A stretch of DNA of 64,000 nt from Sphingobacterium bovistauri (GTDB lineage: Bacteria; Bacteroidota; Bacteroidia; Sphingobacteriales; Sphingobacteriaceae). How positions within the stretch are numbered: position 1 is the first letter of the stretch; each line of letters starts with the position of its first letter. The position numbers were made by a program, and so were the translations under genes. Shown piece by piece: positions 38,331 through 48,693 of this stretch. Below the pieces are notes generated by a model. That model worked only from the letters and a program-made list of their open reading frames with translations. It did no database searches and was not told the origin of the DNA. Location of the stretch: the NCBI RefSeq assembly GCF_020295405.1, contig NZ_JADEYP010000018.1:1-64000 (forward strand), read 5' to 3'.

Positions 38331-40034
38331 CTAATCCACATTATCATGTAAAAATGAATTATTAGAACGAATTTCGGTCACACCATCATCAAATGACAAC
38401 GTAAAACGTGAAACTTGAGAATCTGAAGAATGTGGAACGTCATCCAATGACTTTTGTTTTCTTTTATACGCTGGCTCGTTTTCTAACTCTTGTAAACCAT
38501 TAGAAGACTTTAATTTCATACTCAATTCCTTAAGACGTAAAATACGTTCTTTCGTCTTCAATAATTGATCTTCAAAATTAACCTCTTCTTCTACTTTTAC
38601 AGTAGAATTCGAAACATTAGCAGCGTAATTAGTTTCAACGATATTATTTACTTCTTGCTCTACCTCTTCGTCAATTTTCTCCTCATACATATCAAATACA
38701 GTAGGCAATTTGAATTCAAAAACTGATGGAGATGTTTTTAACTCAAACCCTCCGTTATCTTCAATATGCTCTTCTGCTGCAAAATCCTCTTGTACATCCA
38801 AAGTATGTCTAACAACATTTGAATCCTGTTGCACAGATACACTCGCAACATTACTAGTAGGTTTCACTGGATTAAAAAGATCGGCTTGTGGCGTTGACAC
38901 AGGTTGAGCTACATTTACAACTGTTTCAACAGGTGTAACATAAGCTGTCGTTGTAGTCGTTGGATTTGCTACAAATTGATTTTGCGATACGGGCTTAATA
39001 AACTCATGCACTGTATCTGGAGTTAATGGCAAAGCCACCTTCTCGTTTTCTCTCTCCTTTTGACGCTCTTCGGCTGTTTGAAAACCCGTAGCGATGATAG
39101 TTACAGACAAATCATCTTCTAAGTTTTCGTCGATACAGTTACCCCAAATTAAATCAGCAGTAAGACCAGCTTTTTCTTGGATATAATCTGTCACAATAGC
39201 CACCTCGTCCATAGTCACCTCTTTGCGACCAGATGTAATATTTAATAAGATATAGCGAGCACCTTCAATTTCGTTATCTTTTAACAATGGAGAAGCTAAT
39301 GCTCCTGTTACAGCTTCAATGGCTCTGTTTTCTCCAGAAGCGACATGATTACCCATAATCGCTACACCACTATCATTCATTACAGTACGAACATCTTTGA
39401 AATCGACGTTTACATAACCTGGAATGGTGATAATTTCAGCTATACCTTTTGCTGCAGTAGTCAATATATCATCTGCCTTCGAAAAAGCAGCTGTCATTGT
39501 TAAATTACCAAAGATCTCACGCAATCTATCGTTAGAAATCACAAGATATGAATCTACATATTTACGGAGCTCATTCAGACCGTCTTCTGCTTGAGAACGA
39601 CGTTTTTTACCTTCGAATGTGAATGGTGTAGTAATTATAGCCACAGTCAAGATACCCATCTCCTTAGCTGCCTTAGCTAACACAGGACTTGCACCAGTAC
39701 CCGTACCACCGCCCATACCAGCTGTGATAAAAAGCATCTTGGTATTATTACCTAACATTCTTTTGATATCATCAATACTTTCGATAGCAGAGTTTTCACC
39801 TACATCAGGATCAGCACCAGCACCCATACCTTCAGTAAGACTAGTGCCCAATTGTACTTTGTTAGGAATAGGGCTTAATTCCAATGCTTGAGCATCAGTA
39901 TTACACACTATAAAATCTACTCCACTAATCCCTTGCTTGTACATGTGGTTAACAGCATTACCGCCGCCGCCACCAACACCTATAACCTTGATTATAGATG
40001 ATTGCTCCTTTAACATTTCAAATTGTATCGACAT
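38331..40034 (-). CDS. ftsZ: Cell division protein FtsZ
   Basis: 567 residues. Tubulin-like GTPase that forms the Z ring. Seen: VIGVGGGGGNAVNHM, the tubulin signature ITAGMGGGTGTGASPVLAKA, and the T7-loop region. The globular part ends near residue 335. A long Thr/Val/Glu-rich linker (about 335-540) and a C-terminal peptide ending NNSFLHDNVD follow, a Bacteroidota-style extended tail for binding FtsA and other partners. Last gene of the dcw cluster, 142 bp after ftsA, with repeats in that gap. Confidence 0.97.
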   Translation of the reverse strand: MSIQFEMLKEQSSIIKVIGVGGGGGNAVNHMYKQGISGVDFIVCNTDAQALELSPIPNKVQLGTSLTEGMGAGADPDVGENSAIESIDDIKRMLGNNTKMLFITAGMGGGTGTGASPVLAKAAKEMGILTVAIITTPFTFEGKKRRSQAEDGLNELRKYVDSYLVISNDRLREIFGNLTMTAAFSKADDILTTAAKGIAEIITIPGYVNVDFKDVRTVMNDSGVAIMGNHVASGENRAIEAVTGALASPLLKDNEIEGARYILLNITSGRKEVTMDEVAIVTDYIQEKAGLTADLIWGNCIDENLEDDLSVTIIATGFQTAEERQKERENEKVALPLTPDTVHEFIKPVSQNQFVANPTTTTTAYVTPVETVVNVAQPVSTPQADLFNPVKPTSNVASVSVQQDSNVVRHTLDVQEDFAAEEHIEDNGGFELKTSPSVFEFKLPTVFDMYEEKIDEEVEQEVNNIVETNYAANVSNSTVKVEEEVNFEDQLLKTKERILRLKELSMKLKSSNGLQELENEPAYKRKQKSLDDVPHSSDSQVSRFTLSFDDGVTEIRSNNSFLHDNVD

Positions 40035-40127
40035 AATAATATCCTATTTAAAAAAGAACTGCAAAGCTTAACCGATTTAACCCAAACTCAACAATTCGAA
40101 TGTAATAATACCAAAATCTTAACAAGA

Positions 40128-40176
40128 GTTTTCCACATTTGTGAAATTGTGGAAAACTACCTTTGTTGTGGAAAAA
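40128..40176. repeat. TTTTCCACA inverted repeat cluster between ftsA and ftsZ
   Basis: GTTTTCCACA (40128-40137) and its perfect inverse TGTGGAAAAC (40148-40157) are 10 bp apart. A further same-orientation copy TGTGGAAAAA (40167-40176) begins 19 bp on and abuts the ftsA stop. The 9-mer TTTTCCACA differs by one base from the DnaA box TTATCCACA. The repeat could be a protein-binding site or an RNA hairpin in the ftsZ leader. The sequence is seen directly; any binding protein is inference. Confidence 0.6.
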
Positions 40177-41544
40177 TTATTTTTTTCCTATAAAAGTTTC
40201 GTCATCAATTTCTTGATTATCCTTGATAAATTCTGAGATAATTTTAGTAAACCAACTCTCCTTTTTACTTTGCTCTTTCGTGATTTGTTCAACCTGACCT
40301 TTACGAGGTTTTTTCAGCTCTCGCTCCTCAAAAGCCATATCTTGCTCGTCTTCGACAGTCTGAATACCTTTTATCAATAAACCAATACTTGTCGCATACA
40401 TCGGACTTTTCATCTCCTCCAATGTTTGTTTATTTAACATATCCGTCTTAGCCAAATATTCATTTGGATAACCAATACGACAATCAATACCCGTGATATA
40501 CTCGACCAATTGAACTAAATGTTTCAATTGCGCCCCACCACCTGTAATTACAATACCAGCAATCAATTTATCTTCATAACCAGAAGACTTAATCTCGTAA
40601 TATACGTGCTCGATAATCTCTTCCATTCTTGCTTGAATAATGTATGCAAGATTTTTAACAGAAATCTCTTTAGAGTCACGACCACGAATACCAGGAACAC
40701 AGATTACTTCGTTATCTTTATTTTCATCAGCTAAAGCCGATCCATATCTTACTTTTAATTGCTCAGCTTGATTTCGAAGGACAGCACAACCTTGACGAAT
40801 ATCTTCTGTTACAATATTACCTCCCAATGGAATTACAGCAGTATGACGGATAATACCTTCATGGAAAATAGCCACGTCAGTAGTACCACCACCAATATCA
40901 ACAAGAACTACACCAGCCATTTTTTCTTCTTCATCCAATACAGCTTCGGATGACGCTAATGGCTCAAGTACTAATGAAGATACTTCCAAATCAGAATTAT
41001 CTACACATTTCTTGATGTTTTTAATATCAGTTACACGACCTGAAATGATATGGAAATTTGCTTCCATACGACGACCAGCCATACCAATTGGTTCTTTGAT
41101 ACCAGGCTCATTGTCAATCGTAAACTCTTGTGGCAACACATGAATAATTTCTTCCCCTGGAGGCAAAACCAATTTATACATATCAGAGATTAATCTTTCG
41201 ACGTCATGACGATTGATTTCATCATCATCACTCTTAGTCAAGATGCCACGATGTTGAATACTCTTAATATGTTGACCAGCAATACCTACATTGACTACTT
41301 TAATATCTACATTTGACTGTCCTTCTGCTAAAGAAACGGCCTCACGGATACTAAATACAGTCTTTTGAATATTAGCTACCACACCACGATTCACACCGGC
41401 AGATTCTGCCTTACCCACACCTAATAATTCAATTTTGTTTGTACCACTGCGTCGTCCTACAGTAACACAAATCTTTGTCGTACCGATATCTAAACCAACG
41501 ATAATCGGATTTTCTTTTTCATTGTCTGTAATTCTTGGTTTCAT
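40177..41544 (-). CDS. ftsA: Cell division protein FtsA
   Basis: 455 residues, actin-like ATPase that tethers FtsZ to the membrane. Seen: phosphate-1 motif IIVGLDIGTTKICVTVG, phosphate-2 VVLVDIGGGTTDVAIFHEG, and adenosine motif IAGIVITGGGAQLKHLV. The C-terminal extension after the domain (about 390-455) is Lys/Glu-rich with WFTKIISEFIKDN as a plausible amphipathic membrane-targeting helix. Starts 11 bp after ftsQ. Confidence 0.96.
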   Translation of the reverse strand: MKPRITDNEKENPIIVGLDIGTTKICVTVGRRSGTNKIELLGVGKAESAGVNRGVVANIQKTVFSIREAVSLAEGQSNVDIKVVNVGIAGQHIKSIQHRGILTKSDDDEINRHDVERLISDMYKLVLPPGEEIIHVLPQEFTIDNEPGIKEPIGMAGRRMEANFHIISGRVTDIKNIKKCVDNSDLEVSSLVLEPLASSEAVLDEEEKMAGVVLVDIGGGTTDVAIFHEGIIRHTAVIPLGGNIVTEDIRQGCAVLRNQAEQLKVRYGSALADENKDNEVICVPGIRGRDSKEISVKNLAYIIQARMEEIIEHVYYEIKSSGYEDKLIAGIVITGGGAQLKHLVQLVEYITGIDCRIGYPNEYLAKTDMLNKQTLEEMKSPMYATSIGLLIKGIQTVEDEQDMAFEERELKKPRKGQVEQITKEQSKKESWFTKIISEFIKDNQEIDDETFIGKK

Positions 41545-41555
41545 ATGCTGTATTT

Positions 41556-42374
41556 TTAATTTTTCATGTTTATTTTCATTTGCAAACTATCCATATACCA
41601 CCCCTCTCTTCGTTCACAAATAATTTGTCCGCCGTATTTCACATTTACCTTAGCGTACGCTTCTGTTCCTACTTTTGGCAATATATTTTTATAATACATT
41701 TCCAATCTTTTGAGTTTGTAATCCAACGAATCCGCAGAACCTATCACCAATAACTCTTTCCCTACACGCGGAATTAACTCTATATCATTTTGATCGTTAA
41801 CATAGATTTGAACAATCTGATTCTCCCACAGATCATTGCCTGTCACATGATTAACAATTTTTACTAAATCTTTTACCGTTTCTGTTTCAATCGGCTCCAA
41901 TGCCTTCGTATAGCTTTCTCTAATTTTGCCATTAGCTACCAAAACATGTGGAACATACTTTAATGTCACCGGTATCTTGTGTCCCTTTGTATCCACATAA
42001 AACTCACGACCGTCACTATTAATCACACGAAGAATAACTTCACGCTGTTTCACACTTACAGTAACAGTACCATCCATATCTGTGTGAATCACCGCACTTG
42101 ACACGTATGGAAGCTTTTTAATAGCCTCTTCAATCTCTTGATATTTTATTTGCTGTAATTGCTTTCCTACAATTGTTCCAAATTGATTATTCACCATTTT
42201 TGAAATATCCTGTTGGTCTATAAAAGTTTCTTTACCTTCCACATTAACCTTCAAAGATTTACAAACCTGAGAACCGTCTTTACGATTTATCAACCCCATG
42301 AGTACCGTCAACCCTACCAAAGCAGCGATGCCAAGGAAGGAATAAAATACAAGTCCCCATCTGATATTTTTCAT
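41556..42374 (-). CDS. ftsQ: Cell division protein FtsQ/DivIB
   Basis: 272 residues: short cytoplasmic N terminus, one membrane helix (VFYSFLGIAALVGLTVLMGL), then a periplasmic POTRA-like segment (VNVEGKETFIDQQDISKMVN) and a beta domain. The family is poorly conserved, and position between murC and ftsA strengthens the call. It links FtsB/FtsL and FtsW/FtsI at the septum. Starts 2 bp after murC. Confidence 0.88.
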   Translation of the reverse strand: MKNIRWGLVFYSFLGIAALVGLTVLMGLINRKDGSQVCKSLKVNVEGKETFIDQQDISKMVNNQFGTIVGKQLQQIKYQEIEEAIKKLPYVSSAVIHTDMDGTVTVSVKQREVILRVINSDGREFYVDTKGHKIPVTLKYVPHVLVANGKIRESYTKALEPIETETVKDLVKIVNHVTGNDLWENQIVQIYVNDQNDIELIPRVGKELLVIGSADSLDYKLKRLEMYYKNILPKVGTEAYAKVNVKYGGQIICERREGWYMDSLQMKINMKN

Positions 42375-42376
42375 CG

Positions 42377-43732
42377 TTATTGTTGTAAAATTCCTTTTAA
42401 AGGTTTCACCAATCTATCAATATCTCCTGCCCCTACAGTTACCACCAATTCTGGTTTCTCATTTTTCACATATTCCAACACATCCTGTGGAGACACTACT
42501 CTTTTATTTTCTAAATCAATTTTTTCCAATAACCAAGAAGATGTCACACCTTCAATCGGTAACTCTCGTGCTGGATAGATTTCCATCAATAATAACTCGT
42601 CTGCCATTCCCAAAACTTCCGCAAAACCATCCACAAAATCACGTGTGCGTGAAAACAGGTGTGGTTGAAAAACAACAGTCAGTTTTTTAGTTGGATATAA
42701 TTTACGCATTGACGATAAAAATGCTCTCAATTCCTCTGGATGATGCGCATAATCATCAATATAAACTGCATTTTCGCTGCGTACTATAAATTCAAAACGT
42801 CTTTTTGCACCACTAAAATTCGCTAATGCAACAACAATCTTATCTTGGTCAATACCTAACAAAAGCGCAACAGTGATAGCTGCAACTGCATTTTCAATAT
42901 TATGCAGCCCCGCAATTCCTAATTTGATATTTGCGATACGCAAATCCTCATTTACATAATCAAAATGGAACTCTCCATCAATTACTTGAACATTCTCTGC
43001 ATGTGCATCTGCCTGCTCACTACCTGAATAGGAAATATCACCGGAAAATGGCAACCCTTTTTTCACAATTCGGTGACCGCCATCTACCACTCTATCCAAG
43101 TACATTTTAAAAGAATCAATCAAATGTGATTCATCACCATAAATATCCAAGTGATCCGCATCAGCTGAAGTAATAACAGCGATATTCGGATGTAGGGTCA
43201 AAAATGAGCGATCATATTCATCAGCTTCTACCACGACAACATCATTATCCCCATACAATACATTAGTATTATAATTCGAACTAATTCCACCTAAAAATGC
43301 AGAGCAATCATAGCCTGAATCTTTAAGAATATGTGCAATCATTGTTGAAGTCGTCGTCTTACCATGTGTACCTGCTACACCAATTGTAAAGCGACTAGCA
43401 CTAATCATTCCTAATACTTGAGAACGTTTATAAATATCAAATCCTTTGTCAATAAAATAATTTTTAATTTTCAAGTCTTTCGGAACGGCTGGCGTGAATA
43501 TCACCAAACTCTCCTCCGAAGGTTGATTAAATTCTGATGGAATCAAATTCACATCATCATGATAAACAATAGCAATACCCTCTTCCACCAACGTACTTGT
43601 CAAATCTGTCTCTGTACGATCATACCCAGACACTTTACAACCCAAATGCTGAAAGTAACGCGCCAAACCACTCATCCCAATACCACCGATACCGATAAGA
43701 TAAACTTGCTTTATTTGATCAATACTTATCAT
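42377..43732 (-). CDS. murC: UDP-N-acetylmuramate--L-alanine ligase
   Basis: 451 residues. Adds L-Ala to UDP-MurNAc in the cytoplasm. N-terminal UDP-binding VYLIGIGGIGMSGLARYFQ, ATP P-loop GVAGTHGKTTTSTMIAHIL, and Mur ligase central motif VVEADEYDRSF with IYDDYAHHPEE (as YIDDYAHHPEE). Complete for the family. It overlaps nothing; 5 bp after murG. Confidence 0.96.
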   Translation of the reverse strand: MISIDQIKQVYLIGIGGIGMSGLARYFQHLGCKVSGYDRTETDLTSTLVEEGIAIVYHDDVNLIPSEFNQPSEESLVIFTPAVPKDLKIKNYFIDKGFDIYKRSQVLGMISASRFTIGVAGTHGKTTTSTMIAHILKDSGYDCSAFLGGISSNYNTNVLYGDNDVVVVEADEYDRSFLTLHPNIAVITSADADHLDIYGDESHLIDSFKMYLDRVVDGGHRIVKKGLPFSGDISYSGSEQADAHAENVQVIDGEFHFDYVNEDLRIANIKLGIAGLHNIENAVAAITVALLLGIDQDKIVVALANFSGAKRRFEFIVRSENAVYIDDYAHHPEELRAFLSSMRKLYPTKKLTVVFQPHLFSRTRDFVDGFAEVLGMADELLLMEIYPARELPIEGVTSSWLLEKIDLENKRVVSPQDVLEYVKNEKPELVVTVGAGDIDRLVKPLKGILQQ

Positions 43733-43737
43733 GTTTG

Positions 43738-44832
43738 TTATTTTATTAATTTTAGAACTTCTTTAGCAATTACATCATCAGCATCCAATAAGGCTAACTT
43801 TTTAATATTACTGCCTAAATCATTCATTTTATCTCCATTATTCAAAAATACTAAAGCCTCATCTACCAATTTGCCTCTAGCTTCTATATCTTTAACCATC
43901 AATGCAGCATCCTTATTTACTAATGCCATTGCATTTTTAGTTTGATGATCTTCTGCTACATTAGGTGACGGAACAAGAATTACAGGCTTTCCTACGACAC
44001 ACAATTCCGAAATAGTACCCGCACCAGCTCTTGCAATAATTAAATCTGCAGCTGCATAAGCATAATCCATACGTTGAAGAAAAGGCATCATTTTTACATT
44101 AAAAGGCAAATCTTGAATTTCCTTGTTCAACTTTTCGTGATAATAACTTCCGCACTGCCAGATGACCTGTACATCTGCACCTTTGAATTTTTCAAATGAT
44201 TGCTTGACACAGTCATTCAATGTACCAGCACCAAGACTTCCTCCTGTCACCAAAATCGTTTTCTTACCAGCCTCTAGCCCGAAAGAAACCAATGCGTCCC
44301 CCTTTTTACCTTCGATATCTATCGATGTTCTACGAATAGGGTTTCCTGTTAACAATACTTTGTCTGCTGGAAAAAACTGTTCCATTCCTTCGTAAGCAAC
44401 ACAGATTTTCTTTGCCTTAGCACCCAAACTTTTATTGGTTTTTCCTGCAAAAGAATTTTGTTCTTGTATCAATGTTGGTAAACCAATTATGTTAGCCATC
44501 ATTAACAATGGTCCAGAGGCATACCCACCAACTCCTACAGCCACATCTGCGCCAAAATCTTTTATAATTCGTCTTGCTTTCAACAAACTTTTTATCATTT
44601 TAAAAGGCAAGGATATATTCTTTAATAATGACGAACGATTAAATCCTTGAATATCCAACCCAACTATCGTATATCCGGCTGCAGGAACCTTTTCCATCTC
44701 CATCTTCCCATTCGCTCCTACAAACAAAATCTCAATATTCGGTTCAATACGACGCAAAGCATTCGCTATCGCAATAGCTGGGAAAATATGCCCCCCAGTT
44801 CCTCCTCCGCTTATGATTACTTTATGCGCCAT
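43738..44832 (-). CDS. murG: UDP-N-acetylglucosamine--N-acetylmuramyl-(pentapeptide) pyrophosphoryl-undecaprenol GlcNAc transferase
   Basis: 364 residues, GT28 glycosyltransferase that makes lipid II from lipid I on the inner face of the membrane. Seen: the N-terminal G loop ISGGGTGGHIFPAIAIANAL, the second G loop VTGGSLGAGTLNDCV, and the donor-site region ARAGAGTISELCVVGKPVIL. Starts 12 bp after ftsW. Confidence 0.96.
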   Translation of the reverse strand: MAHKVIISGGGTGGHIFPAIAIANALRRIEPNIEILFVGANGKMEMEKVPAAGYTIVGLDIQGFNRSSLLKNISLPFKMIKSLLKARRIIKDFGADVAVGVGGYASGPLLMMANIIGLPTLIQEQNSFAGKTNKSLGAKAKKICVAYEGMEQFFPADKVLLTGNPIRRTSIDIEGKKGDALVSFGLEAGKKTILVTGGSLGAGTLNDCVKQSFEKFKGADVQVIWQCGSYYHEKLNKEIQDLPFNVKMMPFLQRMDYAYAAADLIIARAGAGTISELCVVGKPVILVPSPNVAEDHQTKNAMALVNKDAALMVKDIEARGKLVDEALVFLNNGDKMNDLGSNIKKLALLDADDVIAKEVLKLIK

Positions 44833-44844
44833 CTACTTTTATAA

Positions 44845-46056
44845 TTAAACAGTACCTACCACCACTTTTCTAGATGATTTCGGCTCTGCTATTGTTCCTT
44901 CTTGTAATTCCTCTTTATTTTTCAATTCTTCGATACTTCTGCTTACCGAAAGAATAATTCCTAATGCAATACTTGTAAATAAGATAGATGTCCCTCCCAT
45001 ACTTACCAATGGTAATGGCACACCTGTTACTGGACCTAACCCCACCGCAACTGCCATATTAGCCAAAGCCTGAATGGTCAAGCTAAACCCAAGCCCAGCC
45101 GCCAAAAAAGCACCAAATGCTCGTGGACTTAATGTAACAATACGTATAACCCTGTACATTAATGATAGATACAACATCAACAAAATCACTCCTCCAATCG
45201 TACCATACTCCTCAATAATAATCGCGAATATGAAATCGGAATATGGGTGTGGTAACACATTACGTTGAATACTATTACCAGGTCCTTTTCCAAATAATCC
45301 TCCTGTAGCTATCGCAATTTTTGCATTATTAGCTTGAAAATTTTTATCCTCTTGAAAAGGAACACTTACGCCATTGTTTGTTTGCTCTGTTTTAAAGAAT
45401 CCCTCAATACGACTTAAATATGTAGCACGACGCGGACCTAATAAGATAACCATTGTCAACAAAACACCGCCACCTAGACAGACAAGACCTATTTGTTTTG
45501 CACTCACTCTACCAATCAACAACAACAAAACACTGGTACCAAATAACATCAATGCCGTTGATAAATTTGCCCAAGCAATTAATACAAAGACAGCACAAAC
45601 GGTGCCCATGATTGGGATAAAAGACTTCTTCAAATCTTTTATCTCGTACGCTTTACGAGATAGCATTCTAGCAAGGAATGTAATCAATGCCAACTTAGCT
45701 AAATCAGAAGTTTGAAAAGTCTGATTGATAACAGGAATAGTCACCCAACGAGATGCCTCATTGACCGAACTACCAAATATTAACGTATACAACAACAACG
45801 GAATCGTAATCGCCATTAATATTTTAGAAATACCAGCGTACCATCTATAATCTAACTTGTGAGACAAATACATCAAAACTAAACCGATAGCAATAATGGC
45901 AAAATGCTTAATCAAATACATCTCTGTACCTTTACCTTCTTTATAAGCCAAAGTACCTACAGAGCTATAAACAGCAAGCAAAGACCATCCTGATAAAATT
46001 ATCACGATAATCCAAATCCATTTATCACCTTTTAGTTTTGAAAAAATTTGTTCCAT
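44845..46056 (-). CDS. ftsW: Peptidoglycan glycosyltransferase FtsW (SEDS family)
   Basis: 403 residues with about ten membrane helices. SEDS signatures seen: LALITFLARMLSRKA, GPGNSIQRNVLPHPYSDFIF (conserved loop) and GPVTGVPLPLVSMGGTSILF. It polymerises lipid II at the septum together with the transpeptidase FtsI, which is encoded in the same cluster. RodA is the alternative, but dcw position between murD and murG fixes FtsW. Starts 9 bp after murD. Confidence 0.94.
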   Translation of the reverse strand: MEQIFSKLKGDKWIWIIVIILSGWSLLAVYSSVGTLAYKEGKGTEMYLIKHFAIIAIGLVLMYLSHKLDYRWYAGISKILMAITIPLLLYTLIFGSSVNEASRWVTIPVINQTFQTSDLAKLALITFLARMLSRKAYEIKDLKKSFIPIMGTVCAVFVLIAWANLSTALMLFGTSVLLLLIGRVSAKQIGLVCLGGGVLLTMVILLGPRRATYLSRIEGFFKTEQTNNGVSVPFQEDKNFQANNAKIAIATGGLFGKGPGNSIQRNVLPHPYSDFIFAIIIEEYGTIGGVILLMLYLSLMYRVIRIVTLSPRAFGAFLAAGLGFSLTIQALANMAVAVGLGPVTGVPLPLVSMGGTSILFTSIALGIILSVSRSIEELKNKEELQEGTIAEPKSSRKVVVGTV

Positions 46057-46065
46057 AAACTAGAA

Positions 46066-47439
46066 TTACAACGCCATTACAGCCTCTTTGAATTTGTCAC
46101 CTCTTTCTTCGTAATTTTTGAACCAGTCAAAACTTGCACATGCAGGAGACAATAACACGGTGTCACCTTTTTCGGCAATGTGAGAAGCGATGTTCACGGC
46201 ATCCTCAATTGATGAACTGTTTACAATTACGTCTACTTCATCTTCAAAAGCATCGTGAATACGTGACGTATCTTTACCAATACAAACTATAGCTTTCACT
46301 TTTTGCTTTACTAAATCACGAAGCATATCATAGTCATTGCCTTTATCAACACCACCCAATAATAGAACAATGTTCGTCGAAAAGCTCTCTAAGGCATACC
46401 ACACTGAATTCACATTCGTAGCTTTTGAATCGTTAATATAATTCACCCCTCCTATCAATGCTACATGTTCCAAACGATGGGAAATATTCACATATGAACC
46501 CATACTTTCCTTCATGCTTTGATTGCGTAACTCCTGCACTTTAGCAATTAAGCCAGATGCCATATTATTATAGACATTGTGCTTTCCTTGTAATGATAAC
46601 TCTTCAATATTCATCTCGAACTCGTCTCTATTAGGTAAGTTAATTTTCAAATTTTTATTCTCGTCCAAATGCGCCCCTACACTCACGATCTGCTCTTGCG
46701 TCATCGGCAATTGCAATGCCTTAATATCAAACCTTGACAAAGCTTTGACCGTTTCTTCATCATCCAAACAGTAGATAAAATAGTCTTCTGGACGTTGATT
46801 TTGAATCATTCGGAATTTAGAATTCACATAATTCTCCATCTTATATTCATATCGATCTAAATGATCGGGTGTAATATTCAATATCACTGCTATATCAGCG
46901 CGGAAATGATACATGTCATCCAACATAAAGCTGGAAATTTCTAACACATAGGAATCAAATGTTTCACGAGCAACTTGCAAAGCAAAGCTTTTACCAATAT
47001 TCCCTGCCAAACCAATATTCAAACCCGCCTTTTGTAACATATAATATGTTAACATGGTCGTGGTTGATTTACCATTTGACCCCGTGATACAAATTAATTT
47101 TGCATCTGTATATTGCGCTGCAAACTCAATTTCAGAGATTACAGGGATATTCAAAGAACGAAGCCTTTTAATCAAAGGAGCCTTTTCGGGGATACCAGGA
47201 CTTTTTACAACGATATCCGCATTCAATATCAAATCTTCTGTATGTTGACCAGATTCAAATGCGATTCCCTCACCCACCAAATTTGCTTTATACGAATCTG
47301 AAATCACTCCCATATCCGACACAAAGACATCAAACCCTTTATCCTTACCCAAGATAGCCGATCCAACTCCACTTTCGCCTGCACCTAGGATCACCAAACG
47401 CCCTGACTGTGGATAATATGTATTTGCTATACTTCCCAT
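46066..47439 (-). CDS. murD: UDP-N-acetylmuramoylalanine--D-glutamate ligase
   Basis: 457 residues. Adds D-Glu to UDP-MurNAc-L-Ala. Seen: N-terminal VILGAGESGVGSAILGKDKG (here LVILGAGESG), P-loop ICITGSNGKSTTTMLTYYML, and VNYINDSKATNVNSVWYALE, the MurD-specific region. Complete. Starts 1 bp after mraY. Confidence 0.96.
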   Translation of the reverse strand: MGSIANTYYPQSGRLVILGAGESGVGSAILGKDKGFDVFVSDMGVISDSYKANLVGEGIAFESGQHTEDLILNADIVVKSPGIPEKAPLIKRLRSLNIPVISEIEFAAQYTDAKLICITGSNGKSTTTMLTYYMLQKAGLNIGLAGNIGKSFALQVARETFDSYVLEISSFMLDDMYHFRADIAVILNITPDHLDRYEYKMENYVNSKFRMIQNQRPEDYFIYCLDDEETVKALSRFDIKALQLPMTQEQIVSVGAHLDENKNLKINLPNRDEFEMNIEELSLQGKHNVYNNMASGLIAKVQELRNQSMKESMGSYVNISHRLEHVALIGGVNYINDSKATNVNSVWYALESFSTNIVLLLGGVDKGNDYDMLRDLVKQKVKAIVCIGKDTSRIHDAFEDEVDVIVNSSSIEDAVNIASHIAEKGDTVLLSPACASFDWFKNYEERGDKFKEAVMAL

Positions 47440-47440
47440 A

Positions 47441-48685
47441 TTATCTAACTTTCAATGTTACGATTGTCAAAATCGCCAAAATAACCCCCACGATTACAAA
47501 ACGTGTTACTATTTTCGCTTCGTGATAACCCTTCTTTTGATAGTGGTGATGCAATGGCGACATCAAAAAGATACGTCTACCCTCACCAAATCTTTTCTTG
47601 GTATATTTGAAATAAGAAACCTGTAAAATCACGGACAAATTTTCAATCAAGAATACTCCACATAATATTGGAATCAACAATTCTTTGCGAATCAAGATAG
47701 CAAACGCAGCAATAATACCACCAATTGCCAATGAACCCGTATCCCCCATGAATACTTGTGCTGGGTATGCATTATACCACAAGAAACCTGTACATGCACC
47801 CAAAAATGCACCAGCAAAAATCACCAGTTCACCCGAATTCGGGATATACATAATATTTAAATAATCCGAAAAAATGATATTACCTGAGACATAAGCCAAA
47901 ATCGCTAATGTGATCCCAATAATCGCGGAAGTCCCCGTGGCTAAACCGTCTATTCCGTCGGTAATATTTGCCCCATTCGAAACAGCTGTCACAATAAAAA
48001 CCACAAAAACAAGAAATACAGCAAAAGTCACCCAAACTCCTTCTAATCCAAATACATCTAACACTTTAGAATAATCGAATTCACTACTCTTATAAAAAGG
48101 GAAATTTGTTTTAGTTGATTTTACATTCTCAGCATAGCTCGTTTCTCCCGTTTGGGGATTAATTACAATCTCCACAGCCTTTTCAGAAGTAGGATTCATC
48201 ACTTGCTCACGCACCACAATATCTGGATGAAAATACATCGTGAAAGCGATCAAAACACCTAAACCAACTTGACCAATTATCTTAAAACGACCAGCTAAGC
48301 CCTCCTTATTCTTTCTAAATACCTTAATATAATCGTCAAGAAATCCAATCGCCCCCATCCACAAAGTCGTAATAATCATAATGATAATATAAATGTTATC
48401 AAGCTTTGCAAACAATAAGGTTGGAATCAAAATACCTGCAATTATAATCAAACCACCCATTGTAGGTGTTCCTTGCTTTTTCTTTTCTCCCTCCAAGCCC
48501 AAATCACGAATGGTTTCTCCAACTTGCTTTTTATGAAGCAATTGAATCAATCGACTACCAAAAACCGTTGTAATGATTAATGATACAATAACCGCAATCG
48601 CTGTACGAAAAGAAATATATTGAAACAATCCTGATCCAGGGATTTTCCAATTTTCATGTAACCAATCAAATAAATAATATAACAT
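47441..48685 (-). CDS. mraY: Phospho-N-acetylmuramoyl-pentapeptide-transferase
   Basis: 414 residues, about 50 more than E. coli MraY. Transfers phospho-MurNAc-pentapeptide to undecaprenyl phosphate to make lipid I. Seen: [17 protein letters not shown], the Mg-binding aspartates in [16 protein letters not shown] and [19 protein letters not shown], and [20 protein letters not shown]. The extra length is a soluble, polar insertion (about residues 160-215, including [14 protein letters not shown]) between two helices. Starts 8 bp after murE. Confidence 0.96.
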   Translation of the reverse strand: MLYYLFDWLHENWKIPGSGLFQYISFRTAIAVIVSLIITTVFGSRLIQLLHKKQVGETIRDLGLEGEKKKQGTPTMGGLIIIAGILIPTLLFAKLDNIYIIIMIITTLWMGAIGFLDDYIKVFRKNKEGLAGRFKIIGQVGLGVLIAFTMYFHPDIVVREQVMNPTSEKAVEIVINPQTGETSYAENVKSTKTNFPFYKSSEFDYSKVLDVFGLEGVWVTFAVFLVFVVFIVTAVSNGANITDGIDGLATGTSAIIGITLAILAYVSGNIIFSDYLNIMYIPNSGELVIFAGAFLGACTGFLWYNAYPAQVFMGDTGSLAIGGIIAAFAILIRKELLIPILCGVFLIENLSVILQVSYFKYTKKRFGEGRRIFLMSPLHHHYQKKGYHEAKIVTRFVIVGVILAILTIVTLKVR

Positions 48686-48693
48686 CGATACTC

